From the NCBI RefSeq assembly GCF_036711975.1, contig NW_027248941.1, forward strand, positions 2,914,001 to 2,978,000: a DNA stretch of 64,000 bases, in the 5' to 3' direction. This DNA is from Onthophagus taurus (lineage: Eukaryota; Arthropoda; Insecta; Coleoptera; Scarabaeidae). Positions 1-14,308 of this stretch are shown piece by piece (positions within the stretch are counted from its first letter, which is position 1; every line of letters begins with the position of its first letter). A program made the translations under genes and the position numbers. The notes under the pieces are model-generated. The model did not search any database. It was not told the origin of the DNA and saw nothing but the letters and a program-made list of their open reading frames with translations.

Positions 1-203
1 ATTTATCCATCGTGGGGCTTAAAGCGCTTTTTAAGTCGAGCTTTTTCCCAGAGTAATTTGACAATATGGCGGGGTGTAGGGGTTATTACCAACTTAAAAT
101 TAATTTTTTCGTGCATAATTGGTTGCCTATTAATCAATGACAATTTAAAAAAATATTTATTCAACTAAAAATAAAAATATATCACTTTTTTATTATAAAC
201 AAC

Positions 204-592
204 TTAAATTTTGTAAATGGGGCGCTTCAGCGCCAAAATATCCTTAATTTCCGCCGGAACACATACGGCGCTAATCTCGTTATCGGATATAATCTTCCGG
301 ATGTAATCCCGAGTCAATTGCACCAAACTCGGAACGCAATTTTCATTCGCAAAATACAAATGGAGATCGTTATTATACAAATTCGGTTGATAATCCGTCA
401 AGTCATAACGAATTAGGAACTTCATATACTCTTCGTTAAGAACCTCCTTCACTTTCTCGATATAATCGGAATCATATCTATTCTCGTAAAGTGACATCTG
501 AAAAGAGATTTTTAATATTAGTTTGGGGCTATTAACTCACTCACCATGAAACAGCGAGCGTAATCATCGCGCTTATTATTTTTTTCGCTCAT
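204..592 (-). CDS. Small SOCS-box-like protein 1 (113 aa)
   Basis: Two exons on the minus strand: 592-545 (16 codons, starting at ATG 592) and 497-204, joined across a 47 bp GT-AG intron. The second exon opens with a second Met in frame, so a shorter product is also possible. Residues about 71-84 read VPSLVQLTRDYIRKI, which resembles the elongin BC-binding box of SOCS-box proteins. A Pro-containing segment ending in AEIKDIL follows, where family members carry the cullin box. The family role would be a substrate adaptor of a cullin-RING ubiquitin ligase, but there is no recognisable substrate-binding domain, so that function is inference. A paralogue on the same strand lies just upstream, with the same two-exon plan and the same C-terminal motif. 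Confidence 0.55.
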
Positions 593-843
593 GATTTATT
601 TAAATAAATAAAAAAATTAAGGTGAGGTTATGTCACTTGGATTCCAAGGATATTATTTTTTGATTAATTGAACGCACCCCAATTATTTTCAGCTTAACCT
701 AAAAATTAATTTTTTTTTTAAATAATTTAATTAAATTAAACAATTTCTTTTAAAGAAATATAAAAAAATCTTTATTTGAGTTTAAATATCTTTAATTTAA
801 CTCAAAATATTGGTTAATAAGATATAAAATTAATAAAAGCATT

Positions 844-1333
844 CTAATAAATGCCACGTTTTAAAACTAAAATATCTTTAACATCTTGTGTAAGACTTAA
901 TTTATGTATCCCATCGCTGCTTTTAAAATCATCCTCTTTAATTTGTTTATGAAACATAATCCTCCGAACGGCATCTCGAGATAATTGCAATAAACTCGGA
1001 ATCGTTTCTTTCTTTGCAAAGAACTTATCGAGGCTGGGACGATGCGAGAAATTCGAGCAATCGTTTAAAATGCAAACGAAATCTTTAAACGGGAATTTAT
1101 CCAGCTCCTTTTTGTAATGAAAGATAAATCCGGTGCATTCCGGGGATTTCTTTGCTCGGATTATCTTCGATAAACATTTTTCATACTCGTTATAGCTTGG
1201 ATACTGAAAATAAACAATTATAATTAATTAGTAACGATATAAATTCAAACTTCAAATTTATTTTTGAGGTTATGACACTTACAACTAAATCAAAAGGATT
1301 ATTGTTGATAACATCACGATTACATTCACCCAT
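844..1333 (-). CDS. Small SOCS-box-like protein 2 (136 aa), paralogue of the previous gene
   Basis: Exons 1333-1283 (17 codons) and 1203-844 flank a 79 bp intron with a GTAAGT donor and close in frame at TAG. The C-terminal part reads IPSLLQLSRDAVRRIM and ends TQDVKDILVLKRGIY. It lines up with the neighbour's VPSLVQLTRDYIRKI and AEIKDILALKRPIY, so the two are tandem duplicates. The N-terminal halves are much less alike. As with the neighbour, a SOCS-box-type adaptor role rests only on this C-terminal similarity. The gene is divergent from ZNHIT2, with 323 bp between the start codons, so the two may share a promoter region. Confidence 0.55.
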
Positions 1334-1656
1334 TCTTTTTTGCGATCTATAAACTCAATTTAAATCGAGGATAAAGTAAATAATTAATGAATATTTGGTG
1401 AAATCGCAGAAATGACTACAAAATGAAACCCAAAGAGATATAATTTAAGTGATCGCCAATTTTTGTGGTTAATATGTCAATGATCGAAACTTTTTTACTT
1501 AAATTTTTAAGTAATTTAATTAATTTAAGCAATTAAAATCGTCTTTTTGATCGATTATAATCAATTAATTTTAATAATTGGATAATTATATAAATAAAAA
1601 ATTAAAATAAATTTTAATTTAAATTCAACATAACCTCAAACAATCTAACCTCAAAA

Positions 1657-2850
1657 ATGGCTTCGGCTAATATTTGCGAAATGTAACTAAAACCGTTTTA
1701 ATCCCCCAAATAATTGTTAATAATCTTTTTTTAGATGTAATTTAAAATCGGGGCGATACACTTGCCCCCGCTGCAACATTCTTTATTGCTCAACAACTTG
1801 TTATCAATCCATAACCCACAATAATTGTTCAGAAAGTTTTTTTAAAGATTGCGTTGATGAAATGCTCCAATCCGTTAATAAAGATCCAAAGAATAAACGT
1901 GACGTTGAAGAGCTTTTAAAGCGAGTTAACGGCGATTTCAATGAAATTGATGCGCAATTATTAGATTCCGATGATGATGAGAACTGCCCGGACGACATTA
2001 ACACCCTCCAAGAGCGATTAGAAGGAGTGGATTTAGATGATTCGGAGTTAGTTTGGTCGAAATTAAGTGAAAACGAGCGAAGGGAGTATTTCGAATTTTT
2101 ACAAAATGGAGAAATGAACGAGATTGTTGAAGCCGTGTGGAAACCGTTTTGGGGAAATAAGTTTGAAACTAAAATTATCGAAGTAGAAAAATTGGAGGAG
2201 TTAAAAACGAAGTGCCCGACAATTTTAAAAATTAAAGATTTTAATTCAATTTCCGTAAAAAAACATGTATAAATTTTTAATTTTATTTTAATTTATGAAT
2301 AATTTTAGAATAAAAGCCCATCGGATTGCGTCCAATTCAATCTTATCAACATCTTAGCATCTTACGCTTTTACGACTCGTTACTTCGACGGAGATCATTT
2401 TAAAGAAGCTGCTGAAGCTGTGTCTTGTATTACCCAAATTAGTTCTGTTTTTAAATCAAACGGGAGGTTTCAAAATTACGAGGAGGCTGTTAAATCGGTT
2501 ATTTATGAATACAAAAATGTAAATTCATTAATTTGGTGTTAAATAATTTAATTAATTAATCTTGTTTACAGTTGAGTTGGGTTGAGACATCGGGCGAAAA
2601 CGAGAAATTATTATGGGGGGATTTAAAAGATATATTAGAGGGACCTCATAACACAGAAAAGAATTTTTACGCTCTTTGTTGTTTATCCGATTTATCCCGA
2701 CTGTTTAAAAGCGCCCTAAATGGAATAATTGATACAAATAAATCGAAAGGATTTCAGAACGACGAAATTAAATTTGAAACGAGGGATAGGATTAAAATGC
2801 ACATTAAAAAAGTCGATTATTATTTATCCTACGTTAAAGATTTATTTTAA
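1657..2850 (+). CDS. ZNHIT2: Zinc finger HIT domain-containing protein 2 (348 aa)
   Basis: Exons 1657-1682, 1735-2266, 2309-2518 and 2572-2850 join in phase to 348 residues. The N-terminus holds a complete HIT-type zinc finger, with cysteines at 7/10, 19/22, 27/31 and a final His37/Cys40. The middle contains an acidic stretch (DSDDDENCPDD) and a segment reading SENERREYFEFLQNGEMNE followed by VWKPFWG. This matches the conserved ZNHIT2 block around an E-R-x3-F motif and W-x-P-W/F-W. ZNHIT2 works with R2TP/HSP90 in assembling the U5 snRNP and other complexes. Human ZNHIT2 is about 400 residues, so this copy is slightly short. It lies head-to-head with SOCS-box-like gene 2. Confidence 0.85.
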
Positions 2851-3028
2851 ATTAAGTTTTTTGAGGTTAATTTGATTTAGGTATTAAATAATAGATGTCG
2901 TTGTTTCGTTGACACATTTAAGACGTAATAAAATGACAGATGTCAATTTAATATTTTTATTTTAATAATTTTAAAAACTTTCTCCTTAAATGATTCAAAC
3001 AATGAAGAAAAATCTTCTTTAATAAATA

Positions 3029-3741
3029 ATGTCTAGTAGTGACTCGGATTTGTATCGTTACACAGCCTCCAATGAGAGAGTTGGTGAGTTTTATTTTATT
3101 TTTTCGATTAATTCAGAATTTTTAATATCTGTGTTTTTAGATGAATTAATACGAAAAAATCGCCAGATTAGGCTTAAAAGTAAGTTGGACAACGAGCGGA
3201 AAAGGGAGAGATACTTTAAGGAATATTATGAGTTAGAAAAAGGTGTTGAGGAGTCAATTTTTAATTATCCGGGGTTGTACTTTCTGGAGTTTAATCACAA
3301 AAAAATCAAATTTCGATTTACCCCATCGCAAGTCGTCGAAAACATCGGAAAAAACGACAAATTTTATTGCTCGTTGTGGTATAAATACAACAAGTGGTCG
3401 ATTAAACGTAACTCATTTCCGAGTGATTGTAAAGCAACAATTTCAAATCTATTTGTCGCAATAAACGATTCGAAAGTGTTAAACATCATTAATTCGATTT
3501 ATGAGGTATTGTTGAAGTGGAGCAATGATTATAAACGATTGTTGCAAGAACGATTTGAGGTAAAATTATTATTTATTACAAAAAAAAACCATTTAGGATA
3601 ATTTAGAGGTATTTAGACGGGGATGAGGATATCGTATTAGACTCAATGGAGGAAGAATTATTTTTGGATAAAAAGGAAATTGAGGAGATTCATCGAAAAA
3701 GAAATGTCATTTTGGAACGAATGAAAACTCTAAGAAATTAA
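3029..3741 (+). CDS. Unrecognised 202-aa protein with coiled-coil ends
   Basis: Exons 3029-3083, 3141-3559 and 3607-3741 join in phase to 202 residues. I do not recognise the family. Residues about 19-50 are highly charged and helical (ELIRKNRQIRLKSKLDNERK), which suggests a short coiled coil. The middle (about 55-150) is an ordered-looking alpha/beta segment with aromatic positions (YFLEFNHKKIKFRF). The C-terminus is acidic then basic and helical (EEELFLDKKEIEEIHRKRN). The overall plan of coiled coil plus small globular domain resembles small kinetochore or centrosome subunits, but this is only an analogy. The start is the first ATG after upstream stops. It sits between ZNHIT2 and SmD3 on the same strand. 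Confidence 0.6.
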
Positions 3742-3990
3742 TTATTTTTTCTGTGTAAGTTAATTTAGTATAATTATTTAGATTATATTTAAGTTAAAAT
3801 TAATTTAATCAAAAATTAATAAATAAGTCGGTGACATCTATTGAGAAAGCCCCGAACTAAATTTGACATTATCCAACTTCACACCAAAACAATTTTCTTA
3901 AAAACCAAACGTAACCTAAACGAATAATCGAAATTAATCCTAAATCATCGTTAAATATTTTCGTTTTTAATCCTTAAAAAGTTTTAGAAA

Positions 3991-4404
3991 ATGTCGATCG
4001 GTGTTCCAATTAAAGTTCTGCACGAAGCCGAAGGGCACATCGTAACCTGCGAGACGATAACCGGCGAAGTTTACCGTGGTAAATTAATCGAAGCTGAAGA
4101 TAACATGAATTGCCAAATGACTCAAATAACCGTAACGTACCGAGATGGGCGCGTTACGCAGCTTGAAAACGTTTACATTCGGGGCTCAAAAATCCGATTT
4201 TTAATCCTCCCGGATATGTTGAAGAACGCTCCGATGTTTAAGAAGCAAACTAAAAGTGGTACGGCTGGGAGAGGAAAATCGGCGATTTTACGCGCTCAAG
4301 CAGCGCGAGGAAGAGGTAGGGCTGCGCCCCCTGCAACTAGAGGCGGCCGAGGGGGTCCTTGGCAACCCGGACAACAACAAGCACAACAAGGAAGAGGCCG
4401 ATAA
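3991..4404 (+). CDS. SNRPD3: Small nuclear ribonucleoprotein Sm D3 (137 aa)
   Basis: A single exon encodes a full-length Sm D3. It begins [20 protein letters not shown] and carries the Sm1 motif (residues about 10-45) and the Sm2 motif ending in [17 protein letters not shown]. An RG-rich tail ([17 protein letters not shown]) follows, which is the site of symmetric arginine methylation in this family. The protein is part of the heptameric Sm ring on U1, U2, U4 and U5 snRNAs. The gene is intronless here although its neighbours have introns. Polyadenylation signals AATAAA lie just after the stop and at 4537-4542. Confidence 0.97.
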   Translation: MSIGVPIKVLHEAEGHIVTCETITGEVYRGKLIEAEDNMNCQMTQITVTYRDGRVTQLENVYIRGSKIRFLILPDMLKNAPMFKKQTKSGTAGRGKSAILRAQAARGRGRAAPPATRGGRGGPWQPGQQQAQQGRGR

Positions 4405-4731
4405 TAAAATAAACTTAAGATTATTGTATATGTATATAATAATATTATTATTATTTGGTATTAATAAGTTTTTGTGTCTAAATAATAATTATTTTTAAGA
4501 TAAAAGTTAGGTTAGAATAATAATTTCCATTTGATTAATAAAGATGAAAAAAGGATGAAAGATGTTTTTCATTAAAATAAAGAGAGACGGATATATTTTT
4601 TTTGTTCCTTTAGACAAAGAGGTATGTGAAAGATCTATGATTAATTTGAGTGCGCATGCGCCAAAGGAAGTTAACAGCGCCACGGTTGGACGTTGGTCGA
4701 AATTTTACACGACTTCACATCAGTGTCAACC
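4405..4731. other. Intergenic: SmD3 3' UTR and ATP synthase beta promoter/5' UTR
   Basis: About 330 bp without a gene. The left part is AT-rich with poly(A) signals for SmD3. The right part (4650-4731) is less AT-rich, contains TGCGCATGCGCC, and must hold the ATP synthase beta start region. The TGCGCATGCGC palindrome resembles an NRF-1-type site, which is common upstream of mitochondrial genes. That role is inference. Confidence 0.5.
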
Positions 4732-7159
<2,428 letters not shown>

Positions 7160-7884
7160 ATTAATTCGATTTAAGATGAGTAAAAATGTAGTTTTTTATT
7201 TTTTTCCTTGGTTGGTATTAAATGTGAATTTTAAAATTAATTTAAAAAAAAAATAGTTTTGGGGAAAATTAAGGGATAATTAAATCTTATAACATCTTTA
7301 AGCCCCCTCTTACGATTACGATTTATTATCTCTCGATAGCCCGAAACTTAAAACTTTAATTAAAGGAATATTTCGTTCTGTTGCAAAAAGAAATTAAATC
7401 AACATCTAAAACGCATTTTACTGATGGTGTAACTGTTATTAATGTTTTAAATAAAAAAAATTAAGAAGTAGTAAATTAATTGTTTTATTTAACAATTTTT
7501 ATTAAATTAAATAATAAAGTGAGGTTAGATATAGTTCAAAAATCAATACATAGATAGCGCTGCAATAAATTAAATTATAAATAAAATTTGTTTCATATTT
7601 ATGTTTAAATGTATTAAATTCTTCCATTTCGTTCTTAATTATCTTTATCTTAATTGTTTAAATAATAATAATTAAGTTATGTTTTATTTAATTCAACTCC
7701 ATGCACCAATATATTCTATGGAATATTTTAAAGAATATCCCTAACTTTTCAGTGATTTTCATTTCTTTCTTCCCCTAGTAATCAATAGGTTGGTAGTGCG
7801 CACTGCATCATGGGTAGTTTAGTAATGGTGTGAGCGCGTGCTGTGTCGCTTGTGGTGCGTTTTGCGGAGTTTTTTACGGAAAAA
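7160..7884. other. Intergenic: ATP synthase beta 3' region and sno promoter
   Basis: About 725 bp. The left 500 bp is AT-rich UTR-like sequence. From about 7790 the sequence becomes richer in G and C and contains GCGCACTGCATCATGGG and a GTGAGCGCGTGCTGTGTCGC stretch just before the sno ATG. This is likely its 5' UTR and core promoter. I see no TATA box near the start. Confidence 0.5.
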
Positions 7885-10800
7885 ATGCCGAAATCAAAAC
7901 GTGCAGTAAGTTAATCGCATTTAATAATAAAACTAGAAGCCCCAAAGAGATAGATTTCGGTTTTTTGGGTGTTGTTGTTGCATGAAACGGGACGGTTTTT
8001 TTGAAAATGGTAATGTCATTTTTTCAGTTTAACCGCTTGCGTTTTTTTTTATTGTTTCTTTCAAAGTTTTGGGGCCCCGAGGATTTCTAACCCTCCAAAA
8101 ACGTTCCTGTACGTTTCCAATATCGATTTTGTAAATAATTAATCGCCTCCCGTTGGATTTTTTGACACAAACTAAAATATTCATAACCAAAAAAAAAGTG
8201 TTGGGCGCAAAAAAAACTTTGTTTTATTTGAGTTTTTCCTTCTGTGGGCGGTCGATTGTTATTGGAAATTGTTCGAAATTGATTTCTCGACGCTCGTTAA
8301 GAGATTGGGCGTGGGTTTCGCCATATTTGAAGGGGAAACTTGAAAAAAAAATTAATCTTAGACTTAACCCTTAAATTATTTTTTTTCTTTTTAACCCAAA
8401 CCCCGAAATTTTAACTCTCTCTTTCTTTCCTTTTCACTATTAGTTTTATTTTCTAGCTTGTAGCTGAATAACGCTTAAAAAAAAAGAAAAATCTTGCATT
8501 AAAAAAATAAACCTAACCTCTCGGACTCCGTTATCACCCTTTTTGCTCAATTTATTTCTGTTGCGCGGCAGTCAAAGAAGATGATGGACGAAGATTTAGA
8601 ATCGTCCGGATCTGATTTCGATGAGGATGAGGATCCCGATAAAATCGAAGTACCCGGTAAGATCATTTTAAAAGAAGAATATTTTGAGGTTATGTTGTGA
8701 TGATTTTTTGAATTAATCTTAGGTGGAGGTAAAGATTTAGCAGCCGCCGCTGGTATTTTGGATAAAAAGGATGAAAAAACGCTTCCGAAAGGAAATTTAA
8801 TGCAACAACAATCCTTCGGAAGAGGTGTCGGAAATAATAGTAAAGCGAATATGCAAAACTTTCCGATGTTGGATATGATGAATGCTTCTATGGGAAATAG
8901 TGAGTAATTCATTCGTTTTTGCTTATTTTATCATTGAAATTAAATAAGTTGAGGTAAAAAAGAAAAAAAAAACAAATCTAACCTCACTTTTTTTTTAAAT
9001 CAATTTAAATAAAATTGGATTTTGAGGGGGTTTTTAAAACTGCGGAGTATGATAATTTGCAGTGGGGCCCTCGTACGGCGGTATGAACAGCGTGACCGCA
9101 ATGGCGAACATGCTGAGTAGCCTCGTTGGCCCAATGAACATGAGCGGATTATTTCCGCCAAATTCAGGGGGCGGCGGAGGTGGCGGTGGCGCCGGGGGCG
9201 GAACTTTCAACGCCGCTCAATTTTTACAACAAAGTAAGAAGTGGTTTTACGGTTTTGAGTTTTTGTTGTATTAATTTTACAAGTAAAATTGACCTAACCT
9301 CACTTTATTTTTTTTTTAGCATTTTTTACACTGGTTTATTAATTCTTAATATTTTTAACCTTTTAAAATTAAAATTTAAGTATAATTCAATAATAAATTA
9401 ATTTAATAAACTATAATTTATTGTATTTAATCAACTTAACCTCACTTTTAACATAACCTAAAAGGTTAAAAAAATTTGCATGGATTTTTTTTTTATTGCT
9501 TTATTTATTAATTTGCATTAAGTAAGTTTTAAATAAAACAATTTTTTCTTTTTAATATTTATTTTCGTAGTGGAAATGGCTGCGATGAGTATGAATGGTC
9601 CATATATGCAAAATCCGTATCTTCAAAATCAAATGTTTGTGGGAGGTCAATGGCCCCCTCAATTAAGCAGCAAAGCAGTTGCATCAATGTGGATGAACAA
9701 CATGAATAACCCGAATAAGTTGCAAGAAGAGGAGGAAGTCGATGATGAGGAGATGGGAGTTGCTGAGACTTACGCCGATTACATGCCGGCCAAGTTGAAA
9801 TTGGGGAAAAAGCATCCAGATCCCGTCGTTGAAACGGCTTCTTTATCCTCGGTGGCTCCAGCTGATGTTTGGTAAAAAATAATTTAATAAAAAAAATTTT
9901 TTTTGAGGTTATGTTTGTGTTTTTAGGTATAAATTATCGATTCCTGATGAAACAATTAGAGGCGGACACTTATCTGCTTTACAATTAGAAAGTATAACGT
10001 ACGCTTCGCAAGCTCACGAACATATTTTACCTGATGGCAGTCGAGCTGGATTTTTAATTGGTAAATTACTTTTAAGTTAACCTCACTTTTAATATTTTTT
10101 ATGTCAATAATTTTTGGGTTGGTACTAATTTTTTAGGTTGGTATTATTTTTGTTTTGAAAAAATTTTTTTTGAGGTTATCTTATTTATAATTAATTTTTA
10201 TTAAAAAAAAAAACCTTTTTGTAGGTGATGGTGCGGGAGTAGGAAAAGGTAGAACAATAGCCGGAACGATTTTTGAGAATTACATGAAAGGTCGAAAACG
10301 AGCAATTTGGGTTTCAGTGTCAAACGATCTTAAATACGACGCGGAACGAGATCTTAAAGATATTGGTGCTGGGAAAATAGACGTCCACCCGTTAAATAAG
10401 TTTAAGTACGCTAAAATCTCATCTGCGATTAACGGAAATGTCAAAAAAGGTGTAATTTTCTCGACGTATTCCGCGTTAATTGGAGAATCAAATTCTGCTG
10501 GGGGGAAATATAAATCTCGATTAAAACAGTTGTTACAATGGTGCGGAAATGATTTCGATGGGTTAATCATTTTCGATGAGTGTCACCGGGCTAAAAATCT
10601 TTGCCCTGTTGGATCATCCAAACCAACGAAAACCGGTTTAACCGTTTTAGAAATTCAAAATAAACTCCCGAAAGCTCGGGTTGTTTACGCATCGGCCACC
10701 GGAGCTAGTGAACCTCGTAACATGGCCTACATGGTCCGGTTGGGGCTATGGGGCGAAGGCACCCCATTTCCCGACTTCAACGATTTCATTTCTGCTGTTG

Positions 10801-13800
10801 AAAAGCGCGGGGTTGGCGCGATGGAAATCGTTGCGATGGATATGAAGTTACGAGGGATGTACATCGCGCGTCAATTAAGTTTTCACGGTGTTGCATTTAA
10901 AATTGAAGAGGTTCCGTTATCGCCGGATTTTGTTAGAATATATGATGCTAGTGTTAAGTTGTGGGTGGAAGCTATGCAAAAGTTTCATGAAGCCGCCGAG
11001 TTAATCGACGCTGAAAGTCGGATGAGAAAAACTATGTGGGGACAGTTTTGGTCATCTCATCAACGATTTTTTAAATATTTGTGTATTGCGGCGAAAGTTT
11101 CTCATGCTGTGGGAACGGCTCATGAAGCTATTAAATGCGGTAAGTTTCAAATAAAAATAAATTTAAAGAATTTAAATTTCGCGCTAAAATGATTTAAAAA
11201 GTTGTATTCAGCGCCATCTCTTATTGGGGGGCTAAAATATATAAGTACACTTATTTATTAAAAATAACTTAAATATTAATTAGTTATTATTAATTTATTT
11301 TTGTTATTAGGAAAATGCGTCGTAATTGGTTTACAAAGTACCGGAGAAGCAAGGACTTTAGAACAATTAGAACGAGACGATGGTGAATTAACCGATTTTG
11401 TATCAACAGCAAAAGGGGTTTTTCAAACTTTAGTTGAAAAGCATTTCCCTGCGCCCGATAGAAATCGAATACAAAGGCTTTTAGGTATTGAAAATAAAAA
11501 AGTTAACGGAAATGAAGAGGCAAATAGCTCAACGGGGAAACGAAAACCAAGTAAATAACAAAAAATATTTGTAGTTAAATGATTATGATATTGAATTGAT
11601 TAATTTTAGCTCGCCAAGCGGCTGCGAAAGCTTTAAAACGCAACAAATGGTCGACATCGGACTCCGATAAAGCCTCCGATTCAGATCGTTCCGACGCCGG
11701 GAGCGAGTACAAAATGTCAGACATAGAATCTGAAATATCCGAGGAACGCAGCGATTCAAACATGAGTAGCGATTTTAATCCGTTTAACTCAGACAGCGAT
11801 TCCGATAACGACCCGTGGAATCGATCAAAGAAAAAGGGGAAAAAGAAGAAGAAAGCGAAACGAAAACCACAATCGACTCAAGATAAAATTTCGATGCTTT
11901 TAGCCCAAAAAAGTAAAGGAGGTGGGGCTGGGGCGAAAGCGAATGGGGGCACCGCTGGAAATAAAAGTTACGCTCCTCAACCAGATGCTATCGATAGGGC
12001 GTGTAGTATGAAGGAGGATCTTTTAAAACAAATTGAGAGATTAGGGGATAAATTACCTCCGAATACTTTGGATCAATTAATTGATGAACTTGGTAAGTTT
12101 AAAGTAATTTGAAATATAACCCCAAAATTAATTTAAAAAAAATTTAGGTTGGTATTTCTGAAATTACCAAAAAATTTAAATGGTGGAACTAACCTAACTT
12201 TTCGAATTATTTATTAAAAAATTAATTTATTTGATTTTTTTTAGGTGGTCCTGAAAATGTGGCTGAAATGACGGGTCGTAAAGGTCGCGTTGTCCAAACT
12301 GAAGATGGGATTCAATACGAAAGTCGTTCTGAAGTCGATGTCCCCCTTGAAACGCTTAATTTAACCGAAAAGCAACGCTTTATGGATGGTGAGAAAGACG
12401 TTGCGATTATTTCGGAGGCCGCTTCTTCTGGTATTTCACTTCAAAGTGATCGGAGGGTTCGAAATCAACGTCGGCGTGTTCACATAACCCTCGAACTTCC
12501 TTGGTCTGCGGATCGAGCTATACAACAATTCGGTCGGACGCACCGTAGTAATCAAGTGAACGCCCCCGAGTACATTTTTTTGATCTCTGATTTAGCTGGC
12601 GAACGAAGGTTTGCTTCGATTGTTGCAAAACGTTTGGAAAGTTTGGGTGCTTTAACTCACGGTGATCGCCGAGCGACTGAAACTCGCGATTTAAGCCAGT
12701 TTAACATCGATAATAAGTACGGGAGGTCAGCTTTGGAGGCTACAATGAAAACCATAATGGGATATGAGAGTCCGTTGGTGCCCCCTCCTCAAGATTATAA
12801 AGGCGACTTCTTTAAGGACGTAGCCGATGCTTTAGTGGGAGTTGGATTAATTGTAAATAACGAATCTATGCCTGGGATGCTAACTTTGGACAAAGACTAC
12901 AATAATATGTCGAAATTTTTGAATCGCATCCTCGGTATGCCCGTTGATTTGCAAAATCGCCTCTTTCGGTACTTCACCGACACCCTCGCCGCGATTATAT
13001 CTCAAGCGAAGCGTTCGGGGCGCTTTGATTTAGGGATTTTAGATTTAGGAACATCGGGGGAGAACGTAAAAAGGGTTAAAACGTGGATGTTTTTGAGGAA
13101 ACACGCTACTGGGACTGCCCCGACTGAGTTACACACGGTCCATGTTGAGAGGGGAATGGCTTGGGCTGAAGCGTTGGATAAATGGTCGGAGTTAAGCGGG
13201 GCTAAAGAAGGGTTTTATGTTTCTCATCAAGTTAGAAATAATAAACACACTGCGATTTTAGCCGTGCAAGTTGATGCGGGGGTTAAAAAGAAAGAATCAA
13301 AGAAGGATCAAATGTATTTTGTGTATAGACCGAATACTGGGTTGCAATTTCGACAGGAAAGTTTAGCCGAGTTGGAAAAAAAATATAAAAAGGTTAATTA
13401 ATTTATTTTTTTTAATTAAACAAATAATAAAATGAATTTGTTGTAGGTGCAATCAAACGAGGCTCAAGATCCATGGACATCGCAATACGATTCATCTGTA
13501 ACAACTTGTTCGCACGCTTATTGGCGGGGAAATTGTCGTAATGTGAATATGGGGCACGATTGTGAGGTGGGGCTCCGCCGGAGAACGTATCACGTAGTTT
13601 CCGGCTCGGTTTTATCTGTTTGGTCTCGCGTTGAAGGTGTATTAGCCACGAGAAATGGCTCGCATAATAATAAAATGCAAGTTATTCGATTACGGACTGA
13701 TGATGGGCTTAAAATTGTCGGTGAGATCATCTAATTAAGTTAATAAAGTAAGGTTATGATTAAAAAAATTTTTCTTTTAAGGGACTCTAATCCCGAAGAA

Positions 13801-13867
13801 TTGTTTGGAATCTTTGGTTGAAGTTTTATCATCGGATGCGGAGAAAGTGGAGCAAAAAACGTTTTAA
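7885..13867 (+). CDS. sno: Strawberry notch helicase-like protein (1344 aa)
   Basis: Twelve exons join in phase: 7885-7905, 8572-8656, 8723-8899, 9063-9233, 9571-9871, 9927-10060, 10225-11139, 11311-11550, 11610-12092, 12245-13392, 13447-13720 and 13782-13867. The product is a nuclear DExD/H-type protein linked to Notch and EGFR signalling in flies. The N-terminus is acidic, followed by Met/Asn/Gly-rich low-complexity sequence with a Gly run. The Walker A motif [11 protein letters not shown] is at about 297-307 and the DECH box at about 414-417. A Lys/Ser-rich linker is at about 690-780. The helicase C motif [10 protein letters not shown] is at about 937, and the conserved SBNO C-terminal domain follows. 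The length is close to vertebrate SBNO1/2 (about 1,390). The first exon codes only seven residues (MPKSKRA). The intron at 13393 uses a weak GTTAAT donor. Confidence 0.95.
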
Positions 13868-14308
13868 TGTGGCGTTTATTAATTTATTGGGATTTTTTGA
13901 GGTTAGATCACCCCGATTGACAGTATTAATTGTAAAAGTCACAAATTTGGAAAACGAGGAGGATAAAAACTGTGAAATAAGATTAATGATGTATTTTAGG
14001 GTACTATTTTAAGTAATTTATATTTAGACATCAAAAAGAATTTGTTCCTTACTTTGTTTTTTGTTGAAAGTTTTTTTTTGTTAAATAATATAAAGTAGTT
14101 ATTAATTTCCCACTTCTGGAAATAAAGTTTTAAGTTAATCTTGATTATTTGTACATTATTATTTAATTTTCTTTTGTATTAATAATAATTAGTGATTTGA
14201 ACTTAATCCACACCAACAAAAGGTTTTTTTGTTTAATTTAAATAGTACAATGTAATAAAGCACTTGTAGAAAATTGATTTCGAAAATAAATTTTATTAAA
14301 AAATTAAT
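13868..14308. other. Convergent intergenic region (sno / fatty acyl-CoA reductase)
   Basis: The 3' ends of sno (+) and the reductase (-) face each other across 440 bp of AT-rich sequence. A likely poly(A) signal for sno lies near 14118 (GGAAATAAAG), and one for the reductase on the minus strand near 14291-14297. No other structure is seen. Confidence 0.6.

Noticed and set aside
8547-8912. 121-aa minus-strand frame
   Set aside because: Lies opposite strawberry notch exons 2-3, which splice in phase. No independent support.
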